Source: an uncultured Saccharospirillaceae bacterium (GTDB lineage: Bacteria; Pseudomonadota; Gammaproteobacteria; Pseudomonadales; Natronospirillaceae). From it: 63,716 nucleotides of DNA. The stretch is taken from positions 1 through 63,716 of the forward strand of contig CAJXZL010000007.1 of the NCBI GenBank assembly GCA_913063165.1, read 5' to 3'. Below the pieces are notes generated by a model, which saw nothing but the letters and a program-made list of their open reading frames with translations, did no database searches and was not told where the DNA came from. A program made the position numbers and the translations under genes. Position 1 is the first letter of the stretch. Each line of letters starts with the position of its first letter. Below are positions 46,471-55,722 of the stretch, one piece after another.

Positions 46471-49236
46471 TTAAATTGCATCTGCTCTTAATTTAGACTG
46501 AGCCACTGCTAATCTAGCTACGGGAACGCGCGGTCCTGAACAGGAGCAATAGGTCAGACCCATTGCATGACAAGTAGCAATAGAAGCGGGATGGCCTCCA
46601 TGTTCTCCACAGATACCTACTTTAAGATCTGGCTTCGCTTTGCGACCGTCCGCTATCGCAATTTTCATCAACCGAGCGACTCCAGTAACGTCAAGTACCT
46701 CAAAAGGGTTGTTCTCCAAAATGTTTTTATTCACGTAATTTGGCAGAAATTTATTCTCGGCATCTTCTCTTGAAAACGAAAATACCGCCTGGGTCAAATC
46801 ATTGGTGCCAAATGAAAAAAAGTCGACCATTTCAGCAATTGGCTCAGCACATAAAATGCCGCGCACCGATTCCATCATGGTGCCGAATTTATAGGATAAT
46901 TTTAGACCCAGTTCCTGTTCTAACTTAGATGCAATATCCTGAGTTAATGCTTTAATTACCTGCACCTCTTTTGTTGTGACTACCTGTGGAACCATAATTT
47001 CAGGTTCAATAGGAATACCTTCTTTTTGACATTGAGCAGTGGCTTCAAGAATTGCCTGTATTTGCATGCCGTATATTTCAGGATGTGTAATACCCAGGCG
47101 AACACCCCGGTGACCTTGCATGGGGTTAACTTCATATAACTGCCTAACTTTATTAAGCATATTCTGCTTTTTGGCAATCATCTGGGCCACCAAATCAGAA
47201 TTAAACGTGTTGAAGGGTTCTGGCAGCGTTGTGTGAACTTTGCTGGAATCCAGATACATTAAATTTGCAACCAGCGTGTCCATGCCCTGAATATTTTTTT
47301 GCACGCCTGTTAGTTGTGCCAAATCTTCAAGTATTTCTTGTTCATTGGGTAAGAACTCATGTAACGGTGGGTCTAACAAACGAATAGTGACAGGAAGTGG
47401 AGACATGACTTTGAAGATTTCAAAAAAATCAGAACGCTGAATTGGCAGTAATCTATTCAATATCTGTTCTCGGTCATTCAATGTATCTGCAAGGATCATA
47501 TCTACAACGATAGGCAAACGATCAACATCGTTAAACATACGTTCAGTCCGGCATAGTCCAATTCCCTGAGCGCCATACTCGCGCGCTTTTTTTGCCGCGG
47601 CAGGTGTGTCGGCATTAGCCAGTACTTTTAGCTTAGCGACGGCATCAGCCCAACCTAATAGAACTTTAAGGTTCTCGGAGAATTCTGGCTCAACCGTGGG
47701 TATTTCACCAATATAGACATTACCTGTGGAGCCATCAATGGTGATCAAATCACCTTCACGAATTGTGGTTGCGCCAATAGTCGCTTCACGATTTTTAACA
47801 TTTACTTCTATACCTTCGGCACCAGCGACACAGGGTTTACCCATACCCCTAGCGACGACAGCAGCATGTGATGTTTTGCCTCCCCGTGAAGTAAGAATGC
47901 CTTGGGACGCGAAAAATCCATGTATGTCTTCTGGTTTTGTCTCTACTCGCACCAGTATCACTCTTTCACCAGTTTTACCTATCGCCTCGGCGCGATCAGC
48001 ATCAAAAATCGCCTTTCCCGATGCAGCTCCTGGAGAGGCAGGAAGACCGGTTACAATGGATGTAAAGTTATGATTGGGTGCCAGTGCAGGGTGTAATAAT
48101 TGCTCTAGCAAATCGGGATCAACACGCAACAAGGCTTCACTTTTTGAAATCAGTCCTTCTGCAACCATCTCTACCGCTGTGCGTATTCTGGCTGTTGCAT
48201 TCATTTTACCATTGCGAGTCTGTAAGCAAAATAAGATGCCTTTCTCTATGGTGTACTCGTAGTCTTGTACATCAATAAAATGCGCTTCAAGTTTATTGCG
48301 TAACGTAACCAGTTGCTGATAAGAATCTGGCATTTCCCGTTCCATTTCGGCAATTGGTTTTGGTGTACGGATTCCTGCAACCACATCTTCACCCTGTGCA
48401 TTGAGCAGGTATTCTCCATACATAACGTTTTCACCAGTTCCTGGGTCACGAGTAAACCCCACTCCGGTAGCACTATCATTCCCCATATTTCCATAAACCA
48501 TGCTGCACACGTTGACAGCGGTACCATTTGCCATCTGCGGCGTAATATTAAATTCTCGTCGGTAAGCAATAGCTCTTTTTCCATTCCAGGAACCAAACAC
48601 AGCCTTGATTGCCAATTCTAGTTGTTCGTAGGGATCATCAGGGAAGGAGCGACCAGTTTGTTTTTCAACGACGTCCAGAAATGATTGACTAATTTTTTGC
48701 AAGTGACTGGCGTCCATGGCAACGTCTGAAGCCAACCCTGCATCGCCTTTAATCTTTGAAAAATGCTGGTCAAATAATTCATCGTCAATACCCAAGGCAA
48801 CATGACCAAATAGCTGAATGAATCGTCTATAGGCATCGAATACAAAACGCGGGTTGTTAGTTTTTTGTATCAGTCCTGACAAAGTGACAGAATTTAGCCC
48901 GAGGTTTAAAATGGTGTCCATCATTCCAGGCATAGACAGGGCAGAACCAGAACGAACTGACAGTAATAGTGGGTTATCTGCACCGCCAAAAACTTTGCCG
49001 GTTTGTTGCTCAATGACAGAGATCTGATTTCTGACCTGATTCATTAGTTCCATGTTCAATCCCTTGTCTGGATTTTCAAGGTAAGCAATACAAGCTTCTG
49101 TAGTGATTACAAATCCAGGAGGCACATTTAAACCAAGTTGGGTCATTTCACAGAGATTGGCACCTTTTCCTCCCAAAAGTTGTTTGTTTTTACCGTCACC
49201 TTCAGAAAAATTAAAAACAATAGATTGAAGGTCCAT
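46471..49236 (-). CDS. ppdK: Pyruvate, phosphate dikinase
   Basis: A 921-residue enzyme interconverting pyruvate, ATP and phosphate with PEP, AMP and pyrophosphate. The N-terminal ATP-grasp domain starts LLGGKGANLCEMTQLGLNVPPGF, the phosphohistidine domain holds GGKTSHAAVVARGMGKPCVAG (His near 456), and the C-terminal TIM-barrel contains GICGEHGGHP (Cys near 885). Codon use is AT-rich (many TTT, AAA, ATT), unlike the neighbouring genes. It sits alone between long AT-rich spacers and interrupts the usual maf-yceD order. A PpsR/PDRP (DUF299) regulator is not seen. Acquired from elsewhere is plausible. Confidence 0.93.
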   Translation of the reverse strand: MDLQSIVFNFSEGDGKNKQLLGGKGANLCEMTQLGLNVPPGFVITTEACIAYLENPDKGLNMELMNQVRNQISVIEQQTGKVFGGADNPLLLSVRSGSALSMPGMMDTILNLGLNSVTLSGLIQKTNNPRFVFDAYRRFIQLFGHVALGIDDELFDQHFSKIKGDAGLASDVAMDASHLQKISQSFLDVVEKQTGRSFPDDPYEQLELAIKAVFGSWNGKRAIAYRREFNITPQMANGTAVNVCSMVYGNMGNDSATGVGFTRDPGTGENVMYGEYLLNAQGEDVVAGIRTPKPIAEMEREMPDSYQQLVTLRNKLEAHFIDVQDYEYTIEKGILFCLQTRNGKMNATARIRTAVEMVAEGLISKSEALLRVDPDLLEQLLHPALAPNHNFTSIVTGLPASPGAASGKAIFDADRAEAIGKTGERVILVRVETKPEDIHGFFASQGILTSRGGKTSHAAVVARGMGKPCVAGAEGIEVNVKNREATIGATTIREGDLITIDGSTGNVYIGEIPTVEPEFSENLKVLLGWADAVAKLKVLANADTPAAAKKAREYGAQGIGLCRTERMFNDVDRLPIVVDMILADTLNDREQILNRLLPIQRSDFFEIFKVMSPLPVTIRLLDPPLHEFLPNEQEILEDLAQLTGVQKNIQGMDTLVANLMYLDSSKVHTTLPEPFNTFNSDLVAQMIAKKQNMLNKVRQLYEVNPMQGHRGVRLGITHPEIYGMQIQAILEATAQCQKEGIPIEPEIMVPQVVTTKEVQVIKALTQDIASKLEQELGLKLSYKFGTMMESVRGILCAEPIAEMVDFFSFGTNDLTQAVFSFSREDAENKFLPNYVNKNILENNPFEVLDVTGVARLMKIAIADGRKAKPDLKVGICGEHGGHPASIATCHAMGLTYCSCSGPRVPVARLAVAQSKLRADAI

Positions 49237-49924
49237 AGTATTCTCCTTTCACGATGAAAATATTTTCAATAAGAAACCGCGCTATTCAACCCAAGAATAG
49301 TCCAAAATTCTGGATCGTCTAGCCGAAAATTGGCCATAATTTTGTCCATAAAGTGATACGTGATGTGCCCGAAAAACGAAGCGGTTTTTTACGGTGAATT
49401 TGAGCTGTTATCTGCCATTTTTGCGGGATGGTGTGGCAATACTGGTTGGCTTTCTATCATTAGATTTGCATTACCATTGGGTAAAAGACAGATGAAAAAA
49501 GGCACTCATTCAATTAGCTTCTGGGTAGAAACGATGAAAGAAAACCTTGAGCTGGGTCACGCTGCTACATTCGCGGCATAAGGGTGTTTATATAGTCATT
49601 GTAAGACCCACATTAGAAGGATACATCCAGTTGTTATCGGCTTTTCCCCACCAGTTTTAATCTCAAGAAATGTTATTGGGTTATTCTATAAACGCGGCTA
49701 ACACAAAGGTTTTTAAGGAGGCCTTAACCAATACGCTAAGCCTGAGGGACCGTCGATGCGGTTTGCTTCTGCTTCTCGTAACGGTGATCCGAACCATTTA
49801 TTGGTAAAAACCGGTCCGATGTCACCCAATGGCACCATAAATTGCCAGTTTTACATGAAAAAGATACACTTCTTGCCAATAAGTCTTTGACAGAAGGGAG
49901 GCACGTCAATATCATACCGCGCCT
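49237..49924. other. Intergenic region between ppdK and yceD
   Basis: About 690 bases. A 73-codon frame on the plus strand (from 49360) has no recognisable motif and unclear ribosome site, so I do not call it. The right part, including AAGGAGGCC near 49715, looks like the promoter region for the yceD-rpmF unit. Confidence 0.45.
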
Positions 49925-50464
49925 ATGTCAAAGCAGACTCTTAACAAGCACGTTGAACCTTACCGAATGGCTGATCAAGGCGTCGTTCTAAAAGGTGACC
50001 TCCCGGTTTCGGCTTTCACACGATTGTGTGAGGGATTGTCCAGCCATGAGGGCGATGTGCAAATAACGTTGAAGTTTGGCGTAGGAGAAGATGGATTTAG
50101 AGAGGTTGTGGGTGAAGCCGCCGGTATGGTTGAGGTAGAATGTCAACGATGCATGGATCTCATGCCTTTTGAGCTAGAATCAGAAATCCATTTGGGTTTT
50201 GCCTTTCATGATGAAATGGCCAAATCTATGCCAAAGCACCTTGATGCGATGGTGGTTTTACCGGACGGCCAGGTTAGTATTGTCGACCTTATAGAAGATG
50301 ATCTAATTTTGAGTGTTCCTCAGTTTGCCATGCACCCGGTAGGGCAGTGTGAGATTAAAACCGAATTTGCCGATCCTGTAGAAGTGGCTACAGTACAGGA
50401 TGTGGAAAAGATTAACCCCTTCAGTATTCTGGCTCAAATGAAGAGTCCAGGTAACGAAAATTAG
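49925..50464 (+). CDS. yceD: DUF177 / YceD family protein
   Basis: A 179-residue cytoplasmic protein upstream of rpmF, the standard place for YceD. The VEVECQRCMDLMPFELE segment near residues 73-89 is the family signature; a partial metal-type CxxC is visible. Homologues are linked to 23S rRNA processing or accumulation. It is transcribed with rpmF (14-base gap). Confidence 0.88.
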   Translation: MSKQTLNKHVEPYRMADQGVVLKGDLPVSAFTRLCEGLSSHEGDVQITLKFGVGEDGFREVVGEAAGMVEVECQRCMDLMPFELESEIHLGFAFHDEMAKSMPKHLDAMVVLPDGQVSIVDLIEDDLILSVPQFAMHPVGQCEIKTEFADPVEVATVQDVEKINPFSILAQMKSPGNEN

Positions 50465-50478
50465 GAGATTAGGCAGTT

Positions 50479-50661
50479 ATGGCTGTTCAGCAGAACAAAA
50501 AAACCCGTTCACGTCGTGGTATGCGTCGTTCACATGATGCATTGTCATCACCAACTCTTTCTGTCGATGCGACTTCTGGCGAAACGCACTTGCGTCACCA
50601 TGTAACTGCAGACGGTTTTTACCGTGGCAAGAAAGTGATTGAGATCAAAGACGAAGCATAA
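50479..50661 (+). CDS. rpmF: 50S ribosomal protein L32
   Basis: A 60-residue basic protein. [21 protein letters not shown] and the [25 protein letters not shown] end identify L32, complete at usual length (about 57-60). No zinc-binding cysteines, so it is the Cys-free form. A terminator follows directly. Confidence 0.97.
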   Translation: MAVQQNKKTRSRRGMRRSHDALSSPTLSVDATSGETHLRHHVTADGFYRGKKVIEIKDEA

Positions 50662-50678
50662 TTGCTCCGGACATGATC

Positions 50679-50710
50679 AAAAAAGGAAGGCTGATGCCTT
50701 CCTTTTTTTT
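50679..50710 (+). terminator. Rho-independent terminator after rpmF
   Basis: AAAAAAGGAAGGC pairs with GCCTTCCTTTTTT around TGAT, followed by more T. In relatives rpmF is usually followed by plsX in the same operon; here transcription stops. Confidence 0.92.
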
Positions 50711-50874
50711 GCCTGTCAAAATGTTTGCCAGCGCAGCCAACAGCAAGGTTTTCTTTACCATTCCTCATCCCGCCGCCAATAGACTGGCGCGTTTCGACAC
50801 GTTTTGTTGTGACCTATACATTGATTATTTGATATAACCGACTAGATTACATTTATTGAATCTAGAGAACCTAC

Positions 50875-51954
50875 ATGACTAAAAAACGATTGCGTGATCT
50901 CGGAATAACGCTCGGGCAGTTGCCCACTGGGCCACTGAATGCCATCACAGACGTTGCAGGGGTTAGGGTGGGGCATTCCACGGTAATACAAGACCAGCCT
51001 CATGTGGTGCGTACAGGTGTGACTGCTATTTGGCCAGCGCACGATATATATGAGCGCTATTGCACGGCAGGTTTCTTTTCCTTTAACGGCAATGGTGAAC
51101 TTACCGGCAGTCATTGGCTTAATGAACAAGGCTTGCTGGCTGCACCCATTGCGCTCACCAATACCCATGCCGTAGGCGTCGTTAGGGATGCGATTTGCGT
51201 TGATGCGGCGCAACGGGGTGTCGACAATGCGTGGCACTTGCCGGTCGCCGGAGAAACGTGGGATGGCTGGTTATCAGATGCAGAATCCTTTCCTGTCACC
51301 CAACAGATCGCATTAGATGCTATTGGGTCTGCCACAGACGGCCCTGTAGACGAGGGGTGCGTGGGTGGCGGTACTGGCATGATTACCCATGAATTTAAAG
51401 GCGGGATTGGTACTGCATCACGGCGGCTGCCCACAGCACTGGGTGGCTGGACAGTGGGGGTTTTGGTGCAGTCGAATTATGGTGTTAGGGGATTGCTGCG
51501 GTGCGGCAATGCGCCGGTGGGGCTAGAAATAGGGGCTAAGGAAGTGCCTTTGCCTGATGTGGATGCGCCTAGGGATGTTAAAGACCAAGGCTCAATAATC
51601 GTTGTCATTGCCACCGATGCGCCGCTATTGCCCATACAGTGTCAGCGATTGGCCCGCCGTGCGACGACAGGTTTGGCTTGGGCTGGTGGCTTCGGTTCCA
51701 ACTCTTCAGGCGACATATTTTTGGCGTTTTCCACCCAAAATAGGACCAGTGCCAAGGCAGAAAGTGCTGCTATGACCATGTTGGGTCTAGATGCCTGTAC
51801 GCCCCTATTTCAGGCTGCTGCAGAGGCTACGGAAGAGGCGATATGGAATGCGCTCGTGGCAGCTGAATCCATGACGGGTTTTCAGGGCAGAACTGCCCAT
51901 GCGATCCCTCATGAGCTATTGGTCGCCGCAGTGGATCGTTATAAAAGACGATGA
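50875..51954 (+). CDS. P1 family peptidase (DmpA/BapA type, Ntn-hydrolase-like)
   Basis: A 359-residue protein opening RLRDLGITLGQLPTGPLNAITDVAGVRVGH, the start of D-aminopeptidase DmpA and beta-peptidyl aminopeptidases. These autocleave before a Ser that becomes the N-terminal nucleophile. GGFGSNSSGDIFLAFST near residues 271-287 has Ser275 after glycine at the expected place. GGGTGMITHEFKGGIGTASR near 161-180 is also diagnostic. Substrates may be D-amino-acid or beta-peptides. It lies where plsX is normally found; 213 bases separate it from rpmF. Confidence 0.88.
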   Translation: MTKKRLRDLGITLGQLPTGPLNAITDVAGVRVGHSTVIQDQPHVVRTGVTAIWPAHDIYERYCTAGFFSFNGNGELTGSHWLNEQGLLAAPIALTNTHAVGVVRDAICVDAAQRGVDNAWHLPVAGETWDGWLSDAESFPVTQQIALDAIGSATDGPVDEGCVGGGTGMITHEFKGGIGTASRRLPTALGGWTVGVLVQSNYGVRGLLRCGNAPVGLEIGAKEVPLPDVDAPRDVKDQGSIIVVIATDAPLLPIQCQRLARRATTGLAWAGGFGSNSSGDIFLAFSTQNRTSAKAESAAMTMLGLDACTPLFQAAAEATEEAIWNALVAAESMTGFQGRTAHAIPHELLVAAVDRYKRR

Positions 51955-52098
51955 CGTGCGCAGCGTTAACAATTTGGTCTAATAAGGTGATGTACCTCTT
52001 GTTTTGACTGAATGGGTAATTGAATTTCGCTAACCAATTTGATATTGGTGATATCTGTACGGTCGTTGCTCATTGGTTACAAGGAGTTTTGGACAGTC

Positions 52099-53394
52099 AT
52101 GGCACATCAAGATTATACGGAAATTGATATACCTGTATCTCAGGTTGAAGTTGGTATGCAGGTGGTGGGGTTGGATATCCCTTGGGAAGCGTCTGATTTC
52201 CTAATACAAGGCTTTGTTGTCTCTGATGAGTATGAAATCATGCGGCTGAAACAGCAGTGTCGATTTGTGCGCATTCAAGTGCAGGGCGACAGACAGTCCG
52301 ATGAACCCCGTGCAGCTGATGTGGCTAGTGACTCGCCGCTAGAAAATGAACCGTTTGAGCGACGACAAAGAATAAAATCCGACCTCAATGCGCGCATCGT
52401 AAAATCCCGACCTGGGCCCCGCACCTTTGCTGAAATTATTCCAGAATCACTCATCACCTTTGACTCAGCGCGCAAGATTGCCGCAAAGGTGATGGAGTCA
52501 ATTAAAGTGGGTCGCACGCTCAATGTTAGAGAGTGTCGGGTGGCAGTAGAGCAGGTAGTGGAAACCGTGCTCCACAATCCTGATGCGCTGCGCTTTTTGA
52601 CCCAAATAAAAGACATTAATCATTATACTGCAGAGCACAGTATGAATTGCTGTGTGATTGCCGCGACCTTTGGTCGATATTTGGGCCTGTCGGTAGAGGA
52701 AATTCAAAAACTGGCAATGGGCGCACTGTTGCAAGATGTGGGAAAGGCCCGCATACCGAGCGCTATCCTGAATAAGAAGGGTAAGCTCGACCATGACGAA
52801 GCTGCGGTGATGGCCAATCATGCCAAAATCGGCTATCAGTTGCTAAAGAAGATTCCTTTGGATGGTCCTATGCTGGCTGAAATTGCCGCGAGCCATCATG
52901 AACGGGTCGATGGACACGGTTATCCTCGCCATCTACATGGTGGCGCTATCAATACCTTTTCTAAAATTGCGGCCTTAGCAGATTGCTATGATGCGATGAC
53001 AAGTCCACGCAGTTATGCGCGGGTATTTACCACATCAGAAGCATTAGAGGTCATTCGTACCAACGCTGGAACGCAATTTGACCGGAGTTTGGCGCTAGAG
53101 TTTGTGAAATGTATTGGTGAATATCCGCCGGGCAGTTTGGTTGAAATGTCGTCAGGCGAGGTTGGTATCGTGCTGTCATCTACCGATGAGTATGGGTTGT
53201 TTCCAAAGGTTTTGCTGGTGAGAGATGAGTTTAATCAGCCCTTAACCAATAACCGCATTTGCGACACCAAAGCGCGCGATCTCGATAAGAACAATAACCC
53301 CTACCGTGTCATAGGCGAGGTACCAAATGGCGCCTTCGGCGTTAACATGACAACGCACTTGAAGTCGGTCAGCCTGAGCGTTGGGTTTGGCTGA
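52099..53394 (+). CDS. HD-GYP domain protein with altered HD motif (DUF3391 N-terminus)
   Basis: A 431-residue protein. An N-terminal DUF3391-like domain (IPVSQVEVGMQVVGLD...GFVVSDEYEIMRLKQQCRFVRI, about 7-65) precedes an HD-GYP domain (about 130-330), the c-di-GMP phosphodiesterase family. GYP is intact (HHERVDGHGYP near 264-274), as are His in YTAEHSMN and NHAKIG. But the HD pair reads LLQDVGK: Gln212-Asp213 replaces His-Asp, losing a metal ligand. It may bind c-di-GMP without cleaving it, or keep low activity. The start follows AAGGAG by about 13 bases. It lies directly before fabD. Confidence 0.85.
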   Translation: MAHQDYTEIDIPVSQVEVGMQVVGLDIPWEASDFLIQGFVVSDEYEIMRLKQQCRFVRIQVQGDRQSDEPRAADVASDSPLENEPFERRQRIKSDLNARIVKSRPGPRTFAEIIPESLITFDSARKIAAKVMESIKVGRTLNVRECRVAVEQVVETVLHNPDALRFLTQIKDINHYTAEHSMNCCVIAATFGRYLGLSVEEIQKLAMGALLQDVGKARIPSAILNKKGKLDHDEAAVMANHAKIGYQLLKKIPLDGPMLAEIAASHHERVDGHGYPRHLHGGAINTFSKIAALADCYDAMTSPRSYARVFTTSEALEVIRTNAGTQFDRSLALEFVKCIGEYPPGSLVEMSSGEVGIVLSSTDEYGLFPKVLLVRDEFNQPLTNNRICDTKARDLDKNNNPYRVIGEVPNGAFGVNMTTHLKSVSLSVGFG

Positions 53395-53602
53395 TCAATA
53401 GCGCTACGAACTTCCAGATATTTTGTCGCTAAAGATGACCTTTTTACACAGGAGTGTTATCTTTTTGCGCCATCGTGAAGGGTAGTGAGGCCTTAACTAG
53501 GCTCAGTATTAACCCTAACGCACAGATGTTTTTATGTTCTGGTACTTTATTTTGTGCTGGCGCTGACAATAATGGCTGCAACATTTAATTGGATAGCAAT
53601 CA

Positions 53603-54544
53603 ATGTCTACAACTGCTTTTGTTTTTCCGGGTCAAGGCTCACAGCAAATCGGTATGCTGAGTGACCTGGCAGCACAAGAAACCCTTATTCAACACACGTT
53701 TTCTGAAGCCTCTGATGCCTTAGGTTATGACCTTTGGGATCAGATTCAGAATGGCGATGCAGCACAACTGAACCAAACGCATATCACCCAACCGGCTTTG
53801 CTCACTGCCGGTGTCGCCTTATGGCGGCTGTGGGTAGCGCGCGGCGGTATGCAGCCGGCTTACATGGCCGGTCATAGCTTGGGTGAATATACCGCATTGG
53901 CCTGCAGTGGCAGCTTGGCTTTTACCGACGCAGTGTTGTTGGTAGAGCAACGCGGTCGCTTTATGCAGAGCGCAGTGCCTGCTGGCACCGGCGGTATGGC
54001 AGCTATTATTGGTTTGGATGATGCTTTGGTAATTGAAGCCTGTGTAGAAGCGGCGCAATCTGAAGTGGTTGAGGCGGTGAATTTTAACTCCCCAGGGCAG
54101 ATTGTCATCGCGGGCAACAGTGCTGCTGTTGAGCGAGCCATGGTATTGGCGAAGGCAAAGGGCGCAAAACGCGCATTGCCGTTACCCGTTAGCGTTCCTT
54201 CACATTGTGCATTGATGCGTCCAGCAGCCTTGCAGTTGGCAGAGAGCTTGTCGGGCATCACCCTGCAAGTGCCGGGTATTCCAGTGGTGCAAAATGTCAC
54301 CGCAGGACTTGAATCGGTGCCATCCACCTTAAAACAGAATCTGGTTGAACAGCTGTACCGTCCGGTGTTATGGACAAAATCTGTTGAGTTTTTAGTGTCT
54401 CAAGGTGTCACTCGCACCCTAGAGTGTGGTCCGGGCAAGGTATTGTGTGGTCTGAATCGTCGCATAGATAAAAACTTGTCAGTGGGCGCGTTGGGCGAAT
54501 TGGCTTCATTTGAAACAGAATTCCATGCAGGAGCAGCATCATGA
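53603..54544 (+). CDS. fabD: Malonyl-CoA:ACP transacylase
   Basis: A 313-residue enzyme moving malonyl to acyl carrier protein. It has FPGQGSQQIGML near residues 8-19, the active-site Ser in AGHSLGEYTAL near 90-100, the RGRFMQSA segment and the catalytic His in SVPSHCALM near 198-206. First of the overlapping fabD-fabG pair (four-base overlap). 208 bases upstream have no gene and should include the promoter. Confidence 0.96.
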   Translation: MSTTAFVFPGQGSQQIGMLSDLAAQETLIQHTFSEASDALGYDLWDQIQNGDAAQLNQTHITQPALLTAGVALWRLWVARGGMQPAYMAGHSLGEYTALACSGSLAFTDAVLLVEQRGRFMQSAVPAGTGGMAAIIGLDDALVIEACVEAAQSEVVEAVNFNSPGQIVIAGNSAAVERAMVLAKAKGAKRALPLPVSVPSHCALMRPAALQLAESLSGITLQVPGIPVVQNVTAGLESVPSTLKQNLVEQLYRPVLWTKSVEFLVSQGVTRTLECGPGKVLCGLNRRIDKNLSVGALGELASFETEFHAGAAS

Positions 54545-55284
54545 GTATGACAGGTAAGGTTGTTTTGGTTACAGGCGCCAGCCGTGGCATTGGCAAAGCC
54601 ATTGCTTTGAAATTTGCGTCACAAGGCGCCACTGTTGTGGGAACGGCCACGTCTGATGCAGGTGCAGATGCGATTACTGCCTATATCCAAGCGTCTGGTG
54701 CGACTGGCATGGGTATGCGATTAAACGTTGGCGTGACGGCAGAAGTCGACGCTGTGGTCGCTCAGATCAAAGAAACCTATGGTGATGTTGCTATATTGGT
54801 CAACAATGCGGGCATTACTAAAGACAACTTGATGCTGCGTATGAAGGGCGACGATTGGGACGAGGTTATCAATACCAATTTGTCGAGTATCTTCAGAACC
54901 ACAAAAGCCGTATTGAAGGGTATGACCAAGGCACGTTGGGGCCGCATTATCAATATTAGCTCGGTAGTGGGTACAATGGGCAACGGTGGGCAAGCCAATT
55001 ACGCCGCTTCAAAAGCAGGTATTGAGGGCTTTGGACGGTCGTTGGCAAAAGAGATTGGTTCTCGTGGAATCACAGTCAATGCGGTGGCTCCAGGGTTTAT
55101 TCAAACCGATATGACGCATGATCTACCTGAGAAGCAGCGTGAAGCATTGTTATCACAAGTGCCGGCTGCGCGTTTGGGTGAGGCGTCAGAAATTGCTGAA
55201 ACCGTGATGTTCCTTGCCAGTGATGGCGCGGCGTATATCACGGGTGAAACAATCCATGTTAATGGCGGCATGTACATGGCATAA
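54541..55284 (+). CDS. fabG: 3-oxoacyl-ACP reductase
   Basis: A 247-residue SDR enzyme using NADPH to reduce beta-ketoacyl-ACP. TGASRGIGKA cofactor loop near residues 12-21, NNAG near 88-91, the Ser in ISSVVGTMGN, and the YAASK pair near 154-158 are present. Length and position between fabD and acpP make it the housekeeping enzyme. Confidence 0.96.
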   Translation: MSMTGKVVLVTGASRGIGKAIALKFASQGATVVGTATSDAGADAITAYIQASGATGMGMRLNVGVTAEVDAVVAQIKETYGDVAILVNNAGITKDNLMLRMKGDDWDEVINTNLSSIFRTTKAVLKGMTKARWGRIINISSVVGTMGNGGQANYAASKAGIEGFGRSLAKEIGSRGITVNAVAPGFIQTDMTHDLPEKQREALLSQVPAARLGEASEIAETVMFLASDGAAYITGETIHVNGGMYMA

Positions 55285-55403
55285 TTGCCATATATCTGTA
55301 CCGCTATGTAAGCTTGCAATAAGCACTTGCTAAATTGCAGAATTTTTTAATAAACTAGCACACTATTTTTTAGAAGCAGTGCTTAACATCTTGGAGTGTA
55401 AAC

Positions 55404-55637
55404 ATGAGCTCGATTGAAGAACGCGTAAAGAAGATTGTATGTGAACAGCTGGGTGCTAAAGAAGAAGATGTGACACCACAGGCTTCATTTGTAGACGACT
55501 TGGGCGCAGACTCTCTTGACACCGTTGAATTGGTAATGGCGTTGGAAGAAGAATTCGAAACAGAAATTCCTGATGAAGAAGCTGAGAAGCTTGCTACAGT
55601 TCAGGACGCTATCGATTACGTCTTAGCTAACCAGTAA
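55404..55637 (+). CDS. acpP: Acyl carrier protein
   Basis: A 77-residue acidic protein with the phosphopantetheine serine in [20 protein letters not shown] (Ser near residue 37). Length and sequence are typical of AcpP. It has a 119-base upstream gap with AT-rich TTTTTTAATAAACT, likely its own strong promoter, and TTGGAG before the ATG. Confidence 0.97.
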   Translation: MSSIEERVKKIVCEQLGAKEEDVTPQASFVDDLGADSLDTVELVMALEEEFETEIPDEEAEKLATVQDAIDYVLANQ

Positions 55638-55722
55638 TTTTTCTGTTTATAGTAGTCATCTAAAAGCTGTATTCGCCTTCTGGCGGTACGGCTTTTGTTT
55701 TGTCTGACATCTGGAGATCCAT

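Noticed and set aside
49360..49581. 73-codon frame between ppdK and yceD
   Set aside because: No motif, no ribosome site and poor amino-acid make-up.
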